From: Janthinobacterium sp. TB1-E2
Lineage (GTDB): Bacteria; Pseudomonadota; Gammaproteobacteria; Burkholderiales; Burkholderiaceae_D
Direction of reading: 5' to 3'
DNA: 64,000 nt
Assembly: GCF_036885605.1 (NCBI RefSeq)
Contig: NZ_CP142523.1
Coordinates: 1,364,001-1,428,000 of the forward strand
Shown here: positions 1 through 13,086 of the stretch, one piece after another
Position numbering within the stretch: position 1 is the stretch's first letter
Layout: each line of letters begins with the position of its first letter
Program-made: the position numbers and the translations under genes
The notes under the pieces: generated by a model
What the model saw: only the letters and a program-made list of their open reading frames with translations
Told to the model about the DNA's origin: nothing
The model's database searches: none

Positions 1-633
1 GACCTGAAGACGGGCCGGCCCAACTTCATCGCCGCCGGCCGCCCCGGCGACCCGACCAAGGGAGAGGAAGGCAAGAAGGGCACGACCGTGTTTGCCGCGC
101 CTGCTTTCCTCGGCGCCAAAAACCAGATGCCGATGGCCTACTCGCCGCAAACCAAGCTGTTCTATGTGCCGGCGAACGAATGGGGCATGGATATCTGGAA
201 CGAGCCGATCAGCTACAAGAAGGGCGGCGCTTTCCTCGGCGCGGGCTTCACCATCAAGCCCTTGTTTGATGACTATATCGGCGCCATGCGCGCCGTCGAT
301 CCGAAGACTGGCAAGATCGTCTGGGAAATCAAGAATAACGCGCCGCTGTGGGGTGGCGTGATGAGCACGGCCGGTAACCTGGTGTTCTACGGCACGCCGG
401 AAGGTTTCCTGAAAGCCGTCGATGCGAAGACGGGCAAGGAACTGTGGAAATTCCAGACGGGCTCCGGCGTCGTGGCGCCGCCCGTCACGTGGCAGGATGG
501 CGACACGCAATATGTGGCCGTCGTATCAGGCTGGGGTGGCGCGGTGCCGCTGTGGGGCGGCGAAGTGGCGAAGAAGGTCAACTTCCTGGAACAGGGCGGT
601 TCCGTGTGGGTCTTCAAGCTGGCATCGAAGTAA
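1..633 (+). CDS. PQQ-dependent dehydrogenase, C-terminal part (truncated by window edge)
   Basis: Only the last 210 codons are present; the frame is open from base 1, so the gene starts upstream. The protein is the end of the eight-bladed beta-propeller of a PQQ (quinoprotein) alcohol dehydrogenase, a periplasmic enzyme that oxidises alcohols and passes electrons to a cytochrome c. Visible family features are repeated propeller motifs of the type [12 protein letters not shown] and [13 protein letters not shown], about 60 residues apart, and the Gly/Trp-rich end [11 protein letters not shown]. The PQQ-binding disulphide and metal-ligand residues lie upstream, so calcium versus lanthanide use cannot be judged. 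The substrate is unknown. It is followed by a terminator and then by a porin gene with its own sigma-54 promoter. Confidence 0.9.
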   Translation, partial: DLKTGRPNFIAAGRPGDPTKGEEGKKGTTVFAAPAFLGAKNQMPMAYSPQTKLFYVPANEWGMDIWNEPISYKKGGAFLGAGFTIKPLFDDYIGAMRAVDPKTGKIVWEIKNNAPLWGGVMSTAGNLVFYGTPEGFLKAVDAKTGKELWKFQTGSGVVAPPVTWQDGDTQYVAVVSGWGGAVPLWGGEVAKKVNFLEQGGSVWVFKLASK

Positions 634-639
634 CGGGGT

Positions 640-722
640 GAAGCACCCGGGCCACACGGATGGGTGTCTCCCTGTCTGCCGGGTGCTTTCTTTTTGCTGA
701 CGGCCCAGGCCGTCAGTTTTTT
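640..722 (+). terminator. Double intrinsic terminator after the PQQ dehydrogenase
   Basis: Two consecutive hairpins. The first pairs AAGCACCCGG (641-650) with CCGGGTGCTT (679-688) and runs into a T-rich tract. The second pairs CTGACGGC (697-704) with GCCGTCAG (709-716) and is followed by six Ts. This separates the dehydrogenase from the porin transcript. Confidence 0.85.
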
Positions 723-842
723 GTTTACCTGGATGACAGATACGCATACTTGCGGTCAAAAAATGAACACTGTCAGTGGCGATTGATCCGCCGCTGCACA
801 CGTTCAATACGCTTTTTTTCTTTCTCCCTCTGAGGCTTGCTG

Positions 843-856
843 GGCACGCTTATTGC
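843..856 (+). promoter_or_regulatory. Sigma-54 promoter for the porin-nosR-apbE genes
   Basis: The segment reads GGCACG, four bases, TTGC. It carries the invariant GG (843-844) and GC (855-856) separated by exactly ten bases, as required for the -24/-12 sigma-54 promoter. The predicted start is about 868, some 53 bases before the porin ATG. A sigma-54 activator gene lies at 5243-7231. A loose inverted repeat TGACAG (734-739) and CTGTCA (770-775) upstream could be an activator site, but this is weak. Confidence 0.85.
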
Positions 857-920
857 CAAAGCTTGAGGTACATCAATCACTGGTGTGCACACTAAAAACA
901 GAGAAGAAAGAGGAGAAGAA

Positions 921-2081
921 ATGAACACATGGATCAAGCTGGGGAGCCTCGGTGTCATGACAATCGCAGCGGTGGGACAGGCGCAAGCCGTCGATATCAA
1001 GGCTGGCGACTGGACCGTGTCGGTGGGCGGCATCGTCAACGCCTACTACACGCAAGTGTCGTGTTCGGGCGATGCGGTGGGCGGGCTGGCGCTGGGCGGC
1101 CAGGCGCTCGGTTGCGGCGGAGAGAAGGACCGAACCACCATCGGCAACGGCTTGCTGCCCAACGGCTTGATCACCTCGGCGAGCTCGAGGCTGGGCGAGT
1201 ACGACGTGAAAGCCTTGATCGGCATCTACAACTCGACGGCCACGGACAGCGCCATCAGCCAGAACAGCGTGGTCGACGTGCGCCAAGCCTTCTTCACGTT
1301 TGGCAATGAGCAGATGGGCACCTTCAAGCTGGGCCGCGACTATGGCATCTTCGGCGCGAACGCGATTTTGTCCGACATGACCTTGCTGGGTTCGGGCGCA
1401 CCCGTGCAGGCGACGCAGCGTGGCCGCGTGACCCTGGGCCATATCGGCGCCGGCTATACCTATCTGGGCAACTATGGCCAGATCATGTACAGCTCGCCGA
1501 AGTCGGGTGGCGTTGGCGTCGATGTGGCGCTGGTCAGTCCGGTCTCCGATACGCCCATCGTGGCAGGCTCGACCTATTCTTCGAAGTCGAGTCCGCAAGT
1601 GCAGGCGCAGCTGACGTATGCGCAGGAAGGGTTGAAGGCGTGGCTCGGCGTGAAGTCGCAAAAATTCACCTCGAAAACGCCAGGAGTCGATGACCTGACC
1701 ATGCGCGGCGTGGAAGTGGGTGGCTCGTACCAGATGGGCCCGGCTAGCGTACTGGTCAACTTCCAGGGCGGCAAGGGGCTCGGTATCTTGTCCGATGCGG
1801 ACCAGGGCGATACCAAATCGAAGAACTGGCTGCTGCAAGGCACGTATAAAACGACGGACAAGCTGAAGCTGGGTTTGTCCTACGGCATCAGCAAGAACGA
1901 CGACAACACGGCCGGCACGGGCGGCTTGAAGTCGAACGCCAACCTGACCCTGGGCGCGTATTACTCGCTCAACAGCGCGATCACCCTGGTAGGCGAGCTG
2001 GGCCAGACGCGCTCGAAAGGTTTTGCCGGCGGCGAAGCGAAGATGAATGGCGTGTCCCTGGGCGGCATTATTTTCTTCTAA
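921..2081 (+). CDS. Gram-negative outer-membrane porin
   Basis: A 386-residue trimeric-porin type beta-barrel protein, expected to form a diffusion channel in the outer membrane. Residues 1-23 are a signal peptide ending AQA. The rest alternates short amphipathic beta strands and Gly/Ser/Asn-rich loops, includes the porin-type segment RQAFFTFGNEQMGTFKLGRD, and ends in Phe (IIFF), the usual barrel-assembly signal. Two cysteines near residues 45 and 63 may form a loop disulphide. The ATG at 921 is chosen over an upstream in-frame ATG at 885 because AGGAG lies just before it and the signal peptide starts there. It is the first gene behind the sigma-54 promoter and is followed 48 bases later by a NosR-like gene, so it probably admits the substrate of the neighbouring oxidation system. 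Confidence 0.9.
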   Translation: MNTWIKLGSLGVMTIAAVGQAQAVDIKAGDWTVSVGGIVNAYYTQVSCSGDAVGGLALGGQALGCGGEKDRTTIGNGLLPNGLITSASSRLGEYDVKALIGIYNSTATDSAISQNSVVDVRQAFFTFGNEQMGTFKLGRDYGIFGANAILSDMTLLGSGAPVQATQRGRVTLGHIGAGYTYLGNYGQIMYSSPKSGGVGVDVALVSPVSDTPIVAGSTYSSKSSPQVQAQLTYAQEGLKAWLGVKSQKFTSKTPGVDDLTMRGVEVGGSYQMGPASVLVNFQGGKGLGILSDADQGDTKSKNWLLQGTYKTTDKLKLGLSYGISKNDDNTAGTGGLKSNANLTLGAYYSLNSAITLVGELGQTRSKGFAGGEAKMNGVSLGGIIFF

Positions 2082-2129
2082 CTCAACAACGCGGCGCCTT
2101 GCGACAGGGCGCCGCACGGAGCACCATGC

Positions 2130-4241
2130 ATGCGGATAATGCGCTTGTTCATAGCTTGCTGGCTATTCCTGTTTATCCTCGGACAGGCGTGGGCCGGTGT
2201 GCTCACCAAGGCCGAGCTGGCGCGGCGTTTTCCTGCGCCCATCGTCGTGGGCGACAAGGAGATCGATTTGCCCGTCTGGCCCCTGTTCCGCCAAAACGCC
2301 ACGGCGACAGAGCTGGTCGGCTACGTTTTTGAATCGCTGGACTTGGCGCCCATTCCCGGCTTTTCCGGCGTGCCCGTCAATCTGCTGATCGCCATCGATC
2401 CGAAGGGCAGTTTTCTCGATGTCGCCGTACTGTCGCAGCACGAACCCGTGTTTCTCGACGGCTTGGGCGAAGCGCCCTTGTTTCAGTTCGTCAAACAGTA
2501 CCAGGGCTTGTCGCTGAAACAGAATATCGCCATCGATGCGCGAACCAAGCGCGCGCCGGATGCGACCCACGCCGATATCGATGGCGTATCGAAGGCCACG
2601 GCTTCCGTGCGCATCATCAACCAGAGCGTGCTGGCCTCGGCCTTGAAAGTGTCGCGCAAAAAACTCGGTTTTGCGCAAGGTCGTGACCCCGACCAGATTG
2701 CCCGCATCCGCATGGAGGTATTCGAGAAACTCAGCGTGGCGCAGATGCTCGAACAGGGCTTGATCCAGCATGTGCGCTTGAGCAACAAGGACGTGGAAGC
2801 CTTGTTTGCGGGCAGTCCCGGCGCGGGACTCGATGTGGAAGCCCAGCGCGAGCCGGAAGGCGTGTTCATCGACCTATACTTGGCGTATGTTTCCGTTCCC
2901 ACGGTGGGACGCAATCTGTTGACGGAACGCAGCTGGAACAAATTGCGCAACCGGTTTGACGAGGGCGACCACGCCATCCTCATCATGTCGCGCGGGCGCT
3001 ACAGCGTGCTGGGCGACGATTTTGTGCGCGGCACCGTGCCCGACCGGCTGTTGCTGAAGCAGGATGGCTTGCCCATCGACATGCGCGACCTGGACCTGGA
3101 CTTGAGCTTGTCCGATACGGCTTCCTTGCCGACGGAAAATATCGCCGCATTGCGCATCATCAGCCAGGCGGGACTCGATGCGGCCAGTCCGCTGGCGTTC
3201 ACGCTGCCGATCACGCGCAGCAAGGGCATCGTGTATCCGGAGCGCATCGCGCGCAACGTGGATGTCAGCTACCGCTTGCCGGCAGAGTTCTATACGGCGC
3301 CGCAAGGCGACGATGCCACGTGGCGTGGCACGTGGCAGGGACGCAAGGCCGAGTTGCTGCTATTGGTGACCGGGCTGGCGCTGCTGGCCGGCGCCTTGGC
3401 GTGGCAGAAACGGCTGGTGCGCGATGGCCGCCAATTTGCATGGTTCCGCCGTCTGTTCCTGTTGTTTACCATTGGCTTCATCGGCTATTACGCGCAGGGC
3501 CAGTTGTCGATCGTCAATATCACGGGCGTCATCCAAGCGCTGCTGGCGGGGCGCAGCCTGGGCTTTTTCCTGTTCGATCCGATGACGGTGATCCTGTGGA
3601 CGTTCGTGCTGCTCAGCCTGCTTGTCTGGGGACGGGGCACGTTTTGTGGCTGGCTGTGTCCGTTTGGAGCGCTGCAGGAATTCACGGGCAAGCTGGGCCA
3701 GTGGCTGCGCTTGCCTCAGTGGAAGATCAAGCCGCGCCTCGACGGGCGCCTGAAATGGATCAAGTATGGCTTGCTGTTGGCCATCCTTTTCAGCAGCCTG
3801 TTTTCCAGCCAGATCACGGACAAGCTGGTCGAGCTGGAACCGTTCAAGACGGCCATCACCCTGAACTTCGTGCGGGCTTGGCCCTTCGTTGCATATGCCG
3901 TGGGCTTGCTGCTGCTCAGCAGTGTTTCCTATAAATTCTTTTGCCGCTACCTGTGCCCATTCGGTGCGGCGCTGGCGCTGCTGGGACGGTTTCGCTTGTT
4001 CAATTGGATTCCCCGTCGCAAGGAGTGTGGCACGCCGTGCCAGACTTGCCGCCACCGGTGCGAGCATCACGCCATCGCGCCGAGCGGGAAAGTCGATTAT
4101 GGCGAGTGTTTCCAGTGCATGGATTGCGTGGTGATTTACGCTAGCGATGAAAAATGCGCGCCCTTGATGCTGGAAATCAAGCGTGCCCGCACGATACCCA
4201 TTGTCCGGGCCACGGCAGAGGAGAGCAGCAATGCAGCGTAG
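2130..4241 (+). CDS. NosR/NirI-like flavin and Fe-S membrane electron-transfer protein
   Basis: A 703-residue polytopic inner-membrane protein with the NosR layout. It has a signal anchor (1-22), a periplasmic FMN-binding domain (about 80-180) with a flavinylation motif SKAT at 154-157, then several membrane helices from about 410, two CxxxCP motifs (CGWLCP near 506 and CRYLCP near 604), and a C-terminal 4Fe-4S cysteine cluster (about 632-685). NosR-family proteins pass electrons across the membrane to periplasmic oxidoreductases. True NosR supports nitrous oxide reductase, but no nosZ, nosD or nosL is visible here. The flanking PQQ dehydrogenase, porin and sigma-54 activator suggest a related but different redox role. 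The stop overlaps the apbE start region, so the two genes are translationally linked. Confidence 0.85.
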   Translation: MRIMRLFIACWLFLFILGQAWAGVLTKAELARRFPAPIVVGDKEIDLPVWPLFRQNATATELVGYVFESLDLAPIPGFSGVPVNLLIAIDPKGSFLDVAVLSQHEPVFLDGLGEAPLFQFVKQYQGLSLKQNIAIDARTKRAPDATHADIDGVSKATASVRIINQSVLASALKVSRKKLGFAQGRDPDQIARIRMEVFEKLSVAQMLEQGLIQHVRLSNKDVEALFAGSPGAGLDVEAQREPEGVFIDLYLAYVSVPTVGRNLLTERSWNKLRNRFDEGDHAILIMSRGRYSVLGDDFVRGTVPDRLLLKQDGLPIDMRDLDLDLSLSDTASLPTENIAALRIISQAGLDAASPLAFTLPITRSKGIVYPERIARNVDVSYRLPAEFYTAPQGDDATWRGTWQGRKAELLLLVTGLALLAGALAWQKRLVRDGRQFAWFRRLFLLFTIGFIGYYAQGQLSIVNITGVIQALLAGRSLGFFLFDPMTVILWTFVLLSLLVWGRGTFCGWLCPFGALQEFTGKLGQWLRLPQWKIKPRLDGRLKWIKYGLLLAILFSSLFSSQITDKLVELEPFKTAITLNFVRAWPFVAYAVGLLLLSSVSYKFFCRYLCPFGAALALLGRFRLFNWIPRRKECGTPCQTCRHRCEHHAIAPSGKVDYGECFQCMDCVVIYASDEKCAPLMLEIKRARTIPIVRATAEESSNAA

Positions 4242-5241
4242 AACCTTTATATCCGCAGCGATAGGCAGCGTGGCCGGCATGGCGGGCTTGTCTTTGCCGG
4301 GCAGCATGGCGCGCGGCACGGCCACGGCATCCGGCGTGCGATCTTATCAAGGCGCAGCGCTGGCGTTTGGCACGACGATCGCCGTCACCGTGTTGCACCA
4401 CGATCAGCGCCAGGCCGAGCTGGCTATTGAAGACGCCTTGCACGCAGCCAGGAATATCGACCGCCTGATGAGCATTTACAGTCCCGCCAGCCAAGTCTTC
4501 CAGCTGAACCGTGACGGCCGCCTGGCCCGGCCGGACGCCCATTTGCTGGCGGTGCTGGCGCAGGCGCAAGTCTTGTCGCAATGGAGCGATGGGGCATTTG
4601 ATATCACCGTGCAACCTTTATGGCAGCTGTTTCACGCGGCGGCAGACCAGGCCGGCTTGCCTGCGGAAGCACTACGGCGCAAAGCGCAGGCGCGGATCGG
4701 CTGGCGGCAATTGGCGTGGGACAAACGCGAAGTGCGTTTCCTGCAGCCCGGCATGGCGCTGACCTTGAATGGCCTGGCGCAAGGTTACGCTGCGGACATG
4801 GCGCTGGCTGCCGTGCAGGCGCGCGGCATACGGCACGCGTTGCTGGACACGGGCGAATTCGTTGCGCGCGGGCAGCGCTCCGTGCGCCGGCCATGGACCT
4901 TGGGCATCCAAGACCCGCGCGACGCAGAAATCCTCGCGGCCACCTTGAAAGTGGAAGGGCGCAGCGTGGCCACGTCCGGCGATTACGAATGTACGTTCAC
5001 GCCGGACTTCGTGCATCACCACATCTTCGACCCTTCGAAGGGCGATTCGCCGCGTGAACTGGCCAGCGTGACGGTGCTGGCGCCCACGGGCTTGCTGGCC
5101 GATGGCTTGTCGACAACCTTCATGGTGACGGGCGCGGCGCGTGCGCATGCGATGGCCGTACGGATGGAAGGTGTCGACTTGATGACCATCGACAAGCAGG
5201 GCCGGCGCCAGATGTCGCCCGGCTTTTCCCGGCTACTCTAG
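4231..5241 (+). CDS. apbE: FAD:protein FMN transferase (ApbE/NosX family)
   Basis: A 336-residue ApbE-type enzyme, which attaches FMN from FAD to a Ser/Thr of a target protein in the periplasm. The N-terminus MQRRTFISAA is a twin-arginine signal. Family motifs include LNGLAQGYAADMAL, HHHIFDPSKG and DGLSTTFMVTG. The usual GGN-type loop is altered to DTGEFVARG, so this is a divergent member. The ATG at 4231 is preferred to an upstream in-frame ATG (4183) because it places the Tat signal at the N-terminus and overlaps the nosR stop by 11 bases, with GGAGAG just upstream. The obvious substrate is the SKAT threonine of the preceding NosR-like protein. NosX, the ApbE of nos clusters, does the same for NosR. 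Confidence 0.9.
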   Translation: MQRRTFISAAIGSVAGMAGLSLPGSMARGTATASGVRSYQGAALAFGTTIAVTVLHHDQRQAELAIEDALHAARNIDRLMSIYSPASQVFQLNRDGRLARPDAHLLAVLAQAQVLSQWSDGAFDITVQPLWQLFHAAADQAGLPAEALRRKAQARIGWRQLAWDKREVRFLQPGMALTLNGLAQGYAADMALAAVQARGIRHALLDTGEFVARGQRSVRRPWTLGIQDPRDAEILAATLKVEGRSVATSGDYECTFTPDFVHHHIFDPSKGDSPRELASVTVLAPTGLLADGLSTTFMVTGAARAHAMAVRMEGVDLMTIDKQGRRQMSPGFSRLL

Positions 5242-5242
5242 G

Positions 5243-7231
5243 CTATTTCAGATGCGGCACCTTGCGATAGATTGTGTTGCGCGACACGCCCAGGGCCCGC
5301 GCCGTGGCCGAGACGTTGCCGCCGTGGGCATCGAGCGACTTGAGAATGACGCTTTGCTCCATCTCTTCCAGGTTGGCGCCGGCGGCGATCATCCGGTCCG
5401 TGCTGGCGCTGGCGGCAGTCGCTTGCGTCATTTCAATATCATCGAGGAAATCGTCGGGCATGTGGCGCAGACAGATTTCGTGTTCGTCGCCTGCCATGAC
5501 GATGGCTGTGCGCAACAGATTGGTCAGCTGCCGGAAGTTGCCCGGCCATTTATGCTGGTGGAACATGCGCAGGATGTCCGGCGCCACCGTGTAGCGCGTA
5601 TCGGGGGCTTCCGTCGCGAGGATTTTTTTCACGACCGTATCGAGGTCCGTGCGTTCGCGCAGCGGCGGCAGTTTGACCACCAGGCCATTCAGGCGGTAAT
5701 ACAAGTCTTCGCGGAATAGCCCCTTGGCCATGCGTTCGCGCAAGTTGTGATTCGTGGCGCAAATGAGTTCCACATTGACGGTGATCGATTTGCTGCTGCC
5801 CAACGGGGTGACCATACGTTCCTGCAACACGCGCAGCAGGCGCGCCTGCAAGCCAAACGGCATGTCGCCGATTTCATCGAGGAACAGGGTGCCGCCATTG
5901 GCTTGCAATATCTTGCCGATGGCGCCCTTCTTGCGCGCACCTGTAAACGCCCCGTCCTCATAGCCGAACAGTTCGGACTCGATCAGGGTTTCCGGGATCG
6001 ACGCGCAGTTGACGGCGATAAACGGCCCCATGGCCCGTGGCGAATCGTTGTGGATGGCTTGTGCCAGCAATTCCTTGCCCGTACCCGTTTCGCCCATGAC
6101 GAGGATGGGGATATCGCGTCCCAATACCTTGTTGACCTTTTCGATCACCAGTTCCAGTTGCGGATCGCCCGTGCGCAGGTAGCGCAAGCCGGACAGGCGG
6201 CGTGCCGCGTTGGCCGCATGGCTGGCCGGCGCGGGGACCTGCGCCGGGGCGGCGTTGATATCGCTATGGTCGGTGCTGGCAGCAAAGCCATGCTGGAAGG
6301 CACTATTGGCTAACCGCAACTGCGCGCGCCCATACACGCGCACGCCGCTGTGCATGCACAGGTTCAGCAAACCGGGCGAGGCCGTGCGGTAATGGTCGTA
6401 CAGGGCAGACACGGGCAAGCCGAACAGGGAGCTGAACGTGTGCGATTGCAGCGCGGCAAATGACAGGCCCAGCTGGAACAAGCCATTCTTGTTGGCCGAT
6501 AAGAACCGGCCGCCCGGCGTGAATGAGGCGATGCCTTCCATCAAGGTCCCGATGAATTCAGGACGCGCGTGGAAGTGCACGGTGATGGCGTCTTCGAAGG
6601 TGGCGGAAAACAACTGATTTTCGATCATCAGCGCCGACATGCGCACGAGAGCCATCGTATGCTTGTGGAAACTGCGCTGGTCGCTGGAGACATCGAGCAC
6701 GCCGATGACATTGCCCCTGTGGTCGGTGATCGGCGCTGCGGAACACGTGAGGAAATGATTGGCGGCCAGGTAATGCTGGTCCGCATGGACCAAAGTCGGT
6801 ACTTTTTCCGTGATGGCCGTGCCGATGGCATTCGTGCCGCGGCTTTGTTCCGACCATGCCACGCCCGGTTGCAAAGCGACCCGGTTGGCTTTTTCCAGAA
6901 AATCATCGTCGCCCAGCGAGTGCACGATGACGCCGTTGGCATCCGTCAAGATCACCATATTGTGGGTGTTGACGATTTGCTGGTACAGGGTTTCCATGGC
7001 GGGCAGCGCGTGCGTGTGCAGCAAGCGGTTTTGCTCGATCAGCAAGGACAGGTCGGATTTTCCCGCCGGCGTAAAGTCGGGCGTGGCCGTGGGAGACAGG
7101 CCAAAGGCGACTGAGCGCTGATGGGACGTTTCAATGATGACGGGAACGTTGTCCTGTCCTGCCGGTGTGATGTTCGCGTCCGCGATGGACGAAAACGGTG
7201 CGCTACGGTAAGTAGCTGACGGTTGATACAT
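5243..7231 (-). CDS. Sigma-54-dependent activator, AcoR-like (GAF-AAA+-Fis)
   Basis: A 662-residue enhancer-binding protein. The N-terminal half holds a GAF-type sensor region (about 55-200) like that of AcoR, the acetoin/alcohol catabolism activator. The AAA+ domain has Walker A GETGTGKE (about 379), the sigma-54 contact loop GAFTGA (about 425) and Walker B GGTLFLDEIGD. The C-terminus is a Fis-type helix-turn-helix (GNVSATARALGVSRNTIYRK, about 637-656). The start at 7231 is chosen because GGAGG lies ten bases upstream; an in-frame ATG at 7303 lacks a site. The gene converges on apbE with a one-base gap. It is the natural activator of the sigma-54 promoter at 843-856. The effector is unknown; an alcohol or aldehyde is an inference from context. 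Confidence 0.92.
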   Translation of the reverse strand: MYQPSATYRSAPFSSIADANITPAGQDNVPVIIETSHQRSVAFGLSPTATPDFTPAGKSDLSLLIEQNRLLHTHALPAMETLYQQIVNTHNMVILTDANGVIVHSLGDDDFLEKANRVALQPGVAWSEQSRGTNAIGTAITEKVPTLVHADQHYLAANHFLTCSAAPITDHRGNVIGVLDVSSDQRSFHKHTMALVRMSALMIENQLFSATFEDAITVHFHARPEFIGTLMEGIASFTPGGRFLSANKNGLFQLGLSFAALQSHTFSSLFGLPVSALYDHYRTASPGLLNLCMHSGVRVYGRAQLRLANSAFQHGFAASTDHSDINAAPAQVPAPASHAANAARRLSGLRYLRTGDPQLELVIEKVNKVLGRDIPILVMGETGTGKELLAQAIHNDSPRAMGPFIAVNCASIPETLIESELFGYEDGAFTGARKKGAIGKILQANGGTLFLDEIGDMPFGLQARLLRVLQERMVTPLGSSKSITVNVELICATNHNLRERMAKGLFREDLYYRLNGLVVKLPPLRERTDLDTVVKKILATEAPDTRYTVAPDILRMFHQHKWPGNFRQLTNLLRTAIVMAGDEHEICLRHMPDDFLDDIEMTQATAASASTDRMIAAGANLEEMEQSVILKSLDAHGGNVSATARALGVSRNTIYRKVPHLK

Positions 7232-7451
7232 GATCTCGTTGCCTCCGTTGGGCCCTGTACTGGGCGCTCTTTTGAATATCGAGAGTGTTCCATAATGTAG
7301 CACCTGTCACAGATGGGAGCAAAGCAAAGCGAACCGGGCTATCCCCAGTGTTGCTGCCAGGCCCAGAGTTGCTCTCATCAGTGGACGGTGCGCATATCTA
7401 TATAAGCAAGTGCGGTGCCAGGGCCGTTTCGCAGGACGGAAAAAATAGCCC

Positions 7452-7480
7452 TTGCAGCGCGCGCGGGGCAGGGCTATAAT
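7452..7480 (+). promoter_or_regulatory. rRNA promoter P1
   Basis: -35 TTGCAG (7452-7457), 17-base spacer, perfect -10 TATAAT (7475-7480). It lies about 350 bases upstream of mature 16S. The spacer is very GC-rich and a GCGC-rich stretch follows the -35, as is common in growth-controlled rRNA promoters. Confidence 0.85.
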
Positions 7481-7538
7481 TCGCCCCCTCGCTGAACGAC
7501 GCATGCAAATGCTGAGTAAAGTAGAGAAAAAGAAGGAG

Positions 7539-7567
7539 TTGACGGACGTAGCGAAATGCTTTATACT
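7539..7567 (+). promoter_or_regulatory. rRNA promoter P2
   Basis: -35 TTGACG (7539-7544), 17-base spacer, -10 TATACT (7562-7567). It sits 87 bases downstream of P1, giving the usual tandem arrangement of rRNA operons. Confidence 0.85.
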
Positions 7568-7631
7568 CTTCCTTCTTCGCAGCTGACAAACACAACGCTT
7601 TGTCGATAGCGCGAAAGCAGTACCGAATACA

Positions 7632-7643
7632 GTTCTTTAACAA
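7632..7643 (+). promoter_or_regulatory. boxA antitermination site of the 16S leader
   Basis: GTTCTTTAACAA closely matches the rRNA boxA consensus (TGCTCTTTAACAA), where Nus factors load. The same twelve bases recur before 23S at 9699-9710. Confidence 0.8.
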
Positions 7644-7652
7644 TTAACAGTC

Positions 7653-7673
7653 GATAAGTGTGGGCATTTGATG
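7653..7673 (+). other. Left arm of the pre-16S RNase III processing stem
   Basis: Twenty-one bases from GATAAGTG to TTTGATG are complementary, allowing G-U pairs, to 9397-9417 (CATCAAATG to CACTTATC) beyond the 3' end of 16S. The two arms enclose the 16S rRNA in a long stem, the classic RNase III substrate. Confidence 0.85.
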
Positions 7674-7833
7674 TAAGTGCAGCAGCGATCTTCGGATCGC
7701 TGTCAAACTTAAAATATCAAATGTTCACAAGAAATAATGAAATAGGATACTTCTTCGGAAGTAGCCTGTCAGTTTTTTGAGTGAGCGACCCGTCGCAAGA
7801 CGGTGCCAATAAAATGGCAAAGTAACAGAGATT

Positions 7834-9367
<1,534 letters not shown>

Positions 9368-9462
9368 GAGTTTGCACGAATCAGTAATGATTCACGCATC
9401 AAATGTTCACACTTATCGGCTGTTTAATTAAGAAGAAACAGTAGTCGTAGTAGCACCGCGTT

Positions 9463-9539
9463 GGGGCTGTAGCTCAGCTGGTTAGAGCACCGTGTTGATA
9501 ACGCGGGGGTCGTTGGTTCGAGTCCAACCAGCCCTACCA
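9463..9539 (+). tRNA. ileT: tRNA-Ile (anticodon GAT)
   Basis: Seventy-seven bases with encoded CCA. The acceptor GGGGCTG pairs with CAGCCCT through one G-U. The D arm is GCTCAGCTGGTTAGAGC, the anticodon loop TTGATAA reads GAT, and the T arm is GTTGG-TTCGAGT-CCAAC. Its place in the 16S-23S spacer is standard. Confidence 0.97.
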
Positions 9540-9551
9540 GTAAAAATTCCC

Positions 9552-9627
9552 GGGGGATTAGCTCAGCTGGGAGAGCACCTGCTTTGCAAGCAGGGGGTCG
9601 TCGGTTCGATCCCGTCATCCTCCACCA
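9552..9627 (+). tRNA. alaT: tRNA-Ala (anticodon TGC)
   Basis: Seventy-six bases with encoded CCA, starting GGGGGATTAGCTCAGCTGGG. The anticodon loop TTTGCAA reads TGC. It lies 12 bases after tRNA-Ile in the rRNA spacer. Confidence 0.97.
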
Positions 9628-9698
9628 AAGTTTTACTCGAAAGTGCAAATGTAAGCCTGTGGGTTTAGATTTGGTCTTTTAGCGATCAAAGCTGTTTC

Positions 9699-9710
9699 GT
9701 TCTTTAACAA
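9699..9710 (+). promoter_or_regulatory. boxA antitermination site before 23S
   Basis: GTTCTTTAACAA, identical to the 16S leader boxA, lies about 157 bases before 23S. Confidence 0.75.
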
Positions 9711-9853
9711 TCTGGAAGAAGTAAAGATTATTTATTGATCGGTTTGCCGTAAAAGGTAAATCGATGGGTAATGATTGTATGTATCAACAAACAAGCAACA
9801 ACGTTGTACTTTCTTATTCCTGTAGCGCTCTTTGATGACTTCGGTCTTCAGAG

Positions 9854-9866
9854 GCTAACGTTATAG

Positions 9867-9874
<8 letters not shown>
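9854..9874 (+). other. Left arm of the pre-23S processing stem
   Basis: GTTATAGGGACAAGC (9860-9874) is perfectly complementary to GCTTGTCCCTATAAC (12747-12761). Pairing continues with GCTAA (9854-9858) and TTAGC (12763-12767). The inner part includes the terminal helix of mature 23S; the outer part is the RNase III stem. Confidence 0.85.
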
Positions 9875-12755
<2,881 letters not shown>

Positions 12756-12892
12756 TATAACCTTAGCAGGTGCAGAGGATAAGACGGTACAACGTTGTGC
12801 GTTTGTTGATACTACCAGTCATTACCCCAATCTTTGCTTCTTCCAGATTCAGGCTTTGTCGTCCCACAGGAGACAAATGCCAGTACAAGTTA

Positions 12893-13008
12893 TGCCTGAT
12901 GACCATAGCAAGTTGGTCCCACCCCTTCCCATCCCGAACAGGACCGTGAAACAACTTTGCGCCGATGATAGTGCTGCAACCAGTGTGAAAGTAGGTTATC
13001 GTCAGGCT
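12893..13008 (+). rRNA. rrf: 5S ribosomal RNA
   Basis: About 115 bases. The terminal helix pairs TGCCTGA at the 5' end with TCAGGC at the 3' end. The conserved CCCATCCCGAACAGG and GCGCCGATGATAGTG segments are present. It is the last gene of the rRNA operon. Confidence 0.95.
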
Positions 13009-13026
13009 TGTTATTCGCAGTAGAGA

Positions 13027-13058
13027 AAAACCCGATCAGCAATGGTCGGGTTTTTTTT
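13027..13058 (+). terminator. rRNA operon terminator
   Basis: Hairpin AAAACCCGA (13027-13035) with TCGGGTTTT (13046-13054), loop about ten bases, ending in a run of eight Ts. It begins about 20 bases after 5S. Confidence 0.92.
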
Positions 13059-13086
13059 CGTCTCGTGGTTTGATACGCCGCAGGTG

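Noticed and set aside
734..775. TGACAG/CTGTCA inverted repeat as the activator binding site for the sigma-54 promoter
   Set aside because: Six-base arms 30 bases apart are expected by chance, and no second copy supports it. It is kept only as a hint in the promoter entry.
2130..5241. Part of a nitrous oxide reductase (nos) cluster
   Set aside because: No nosZ or maturation genes accompany the NosR-like and ApbE genes. The flanks are a porin and a sigma-54 regulator.
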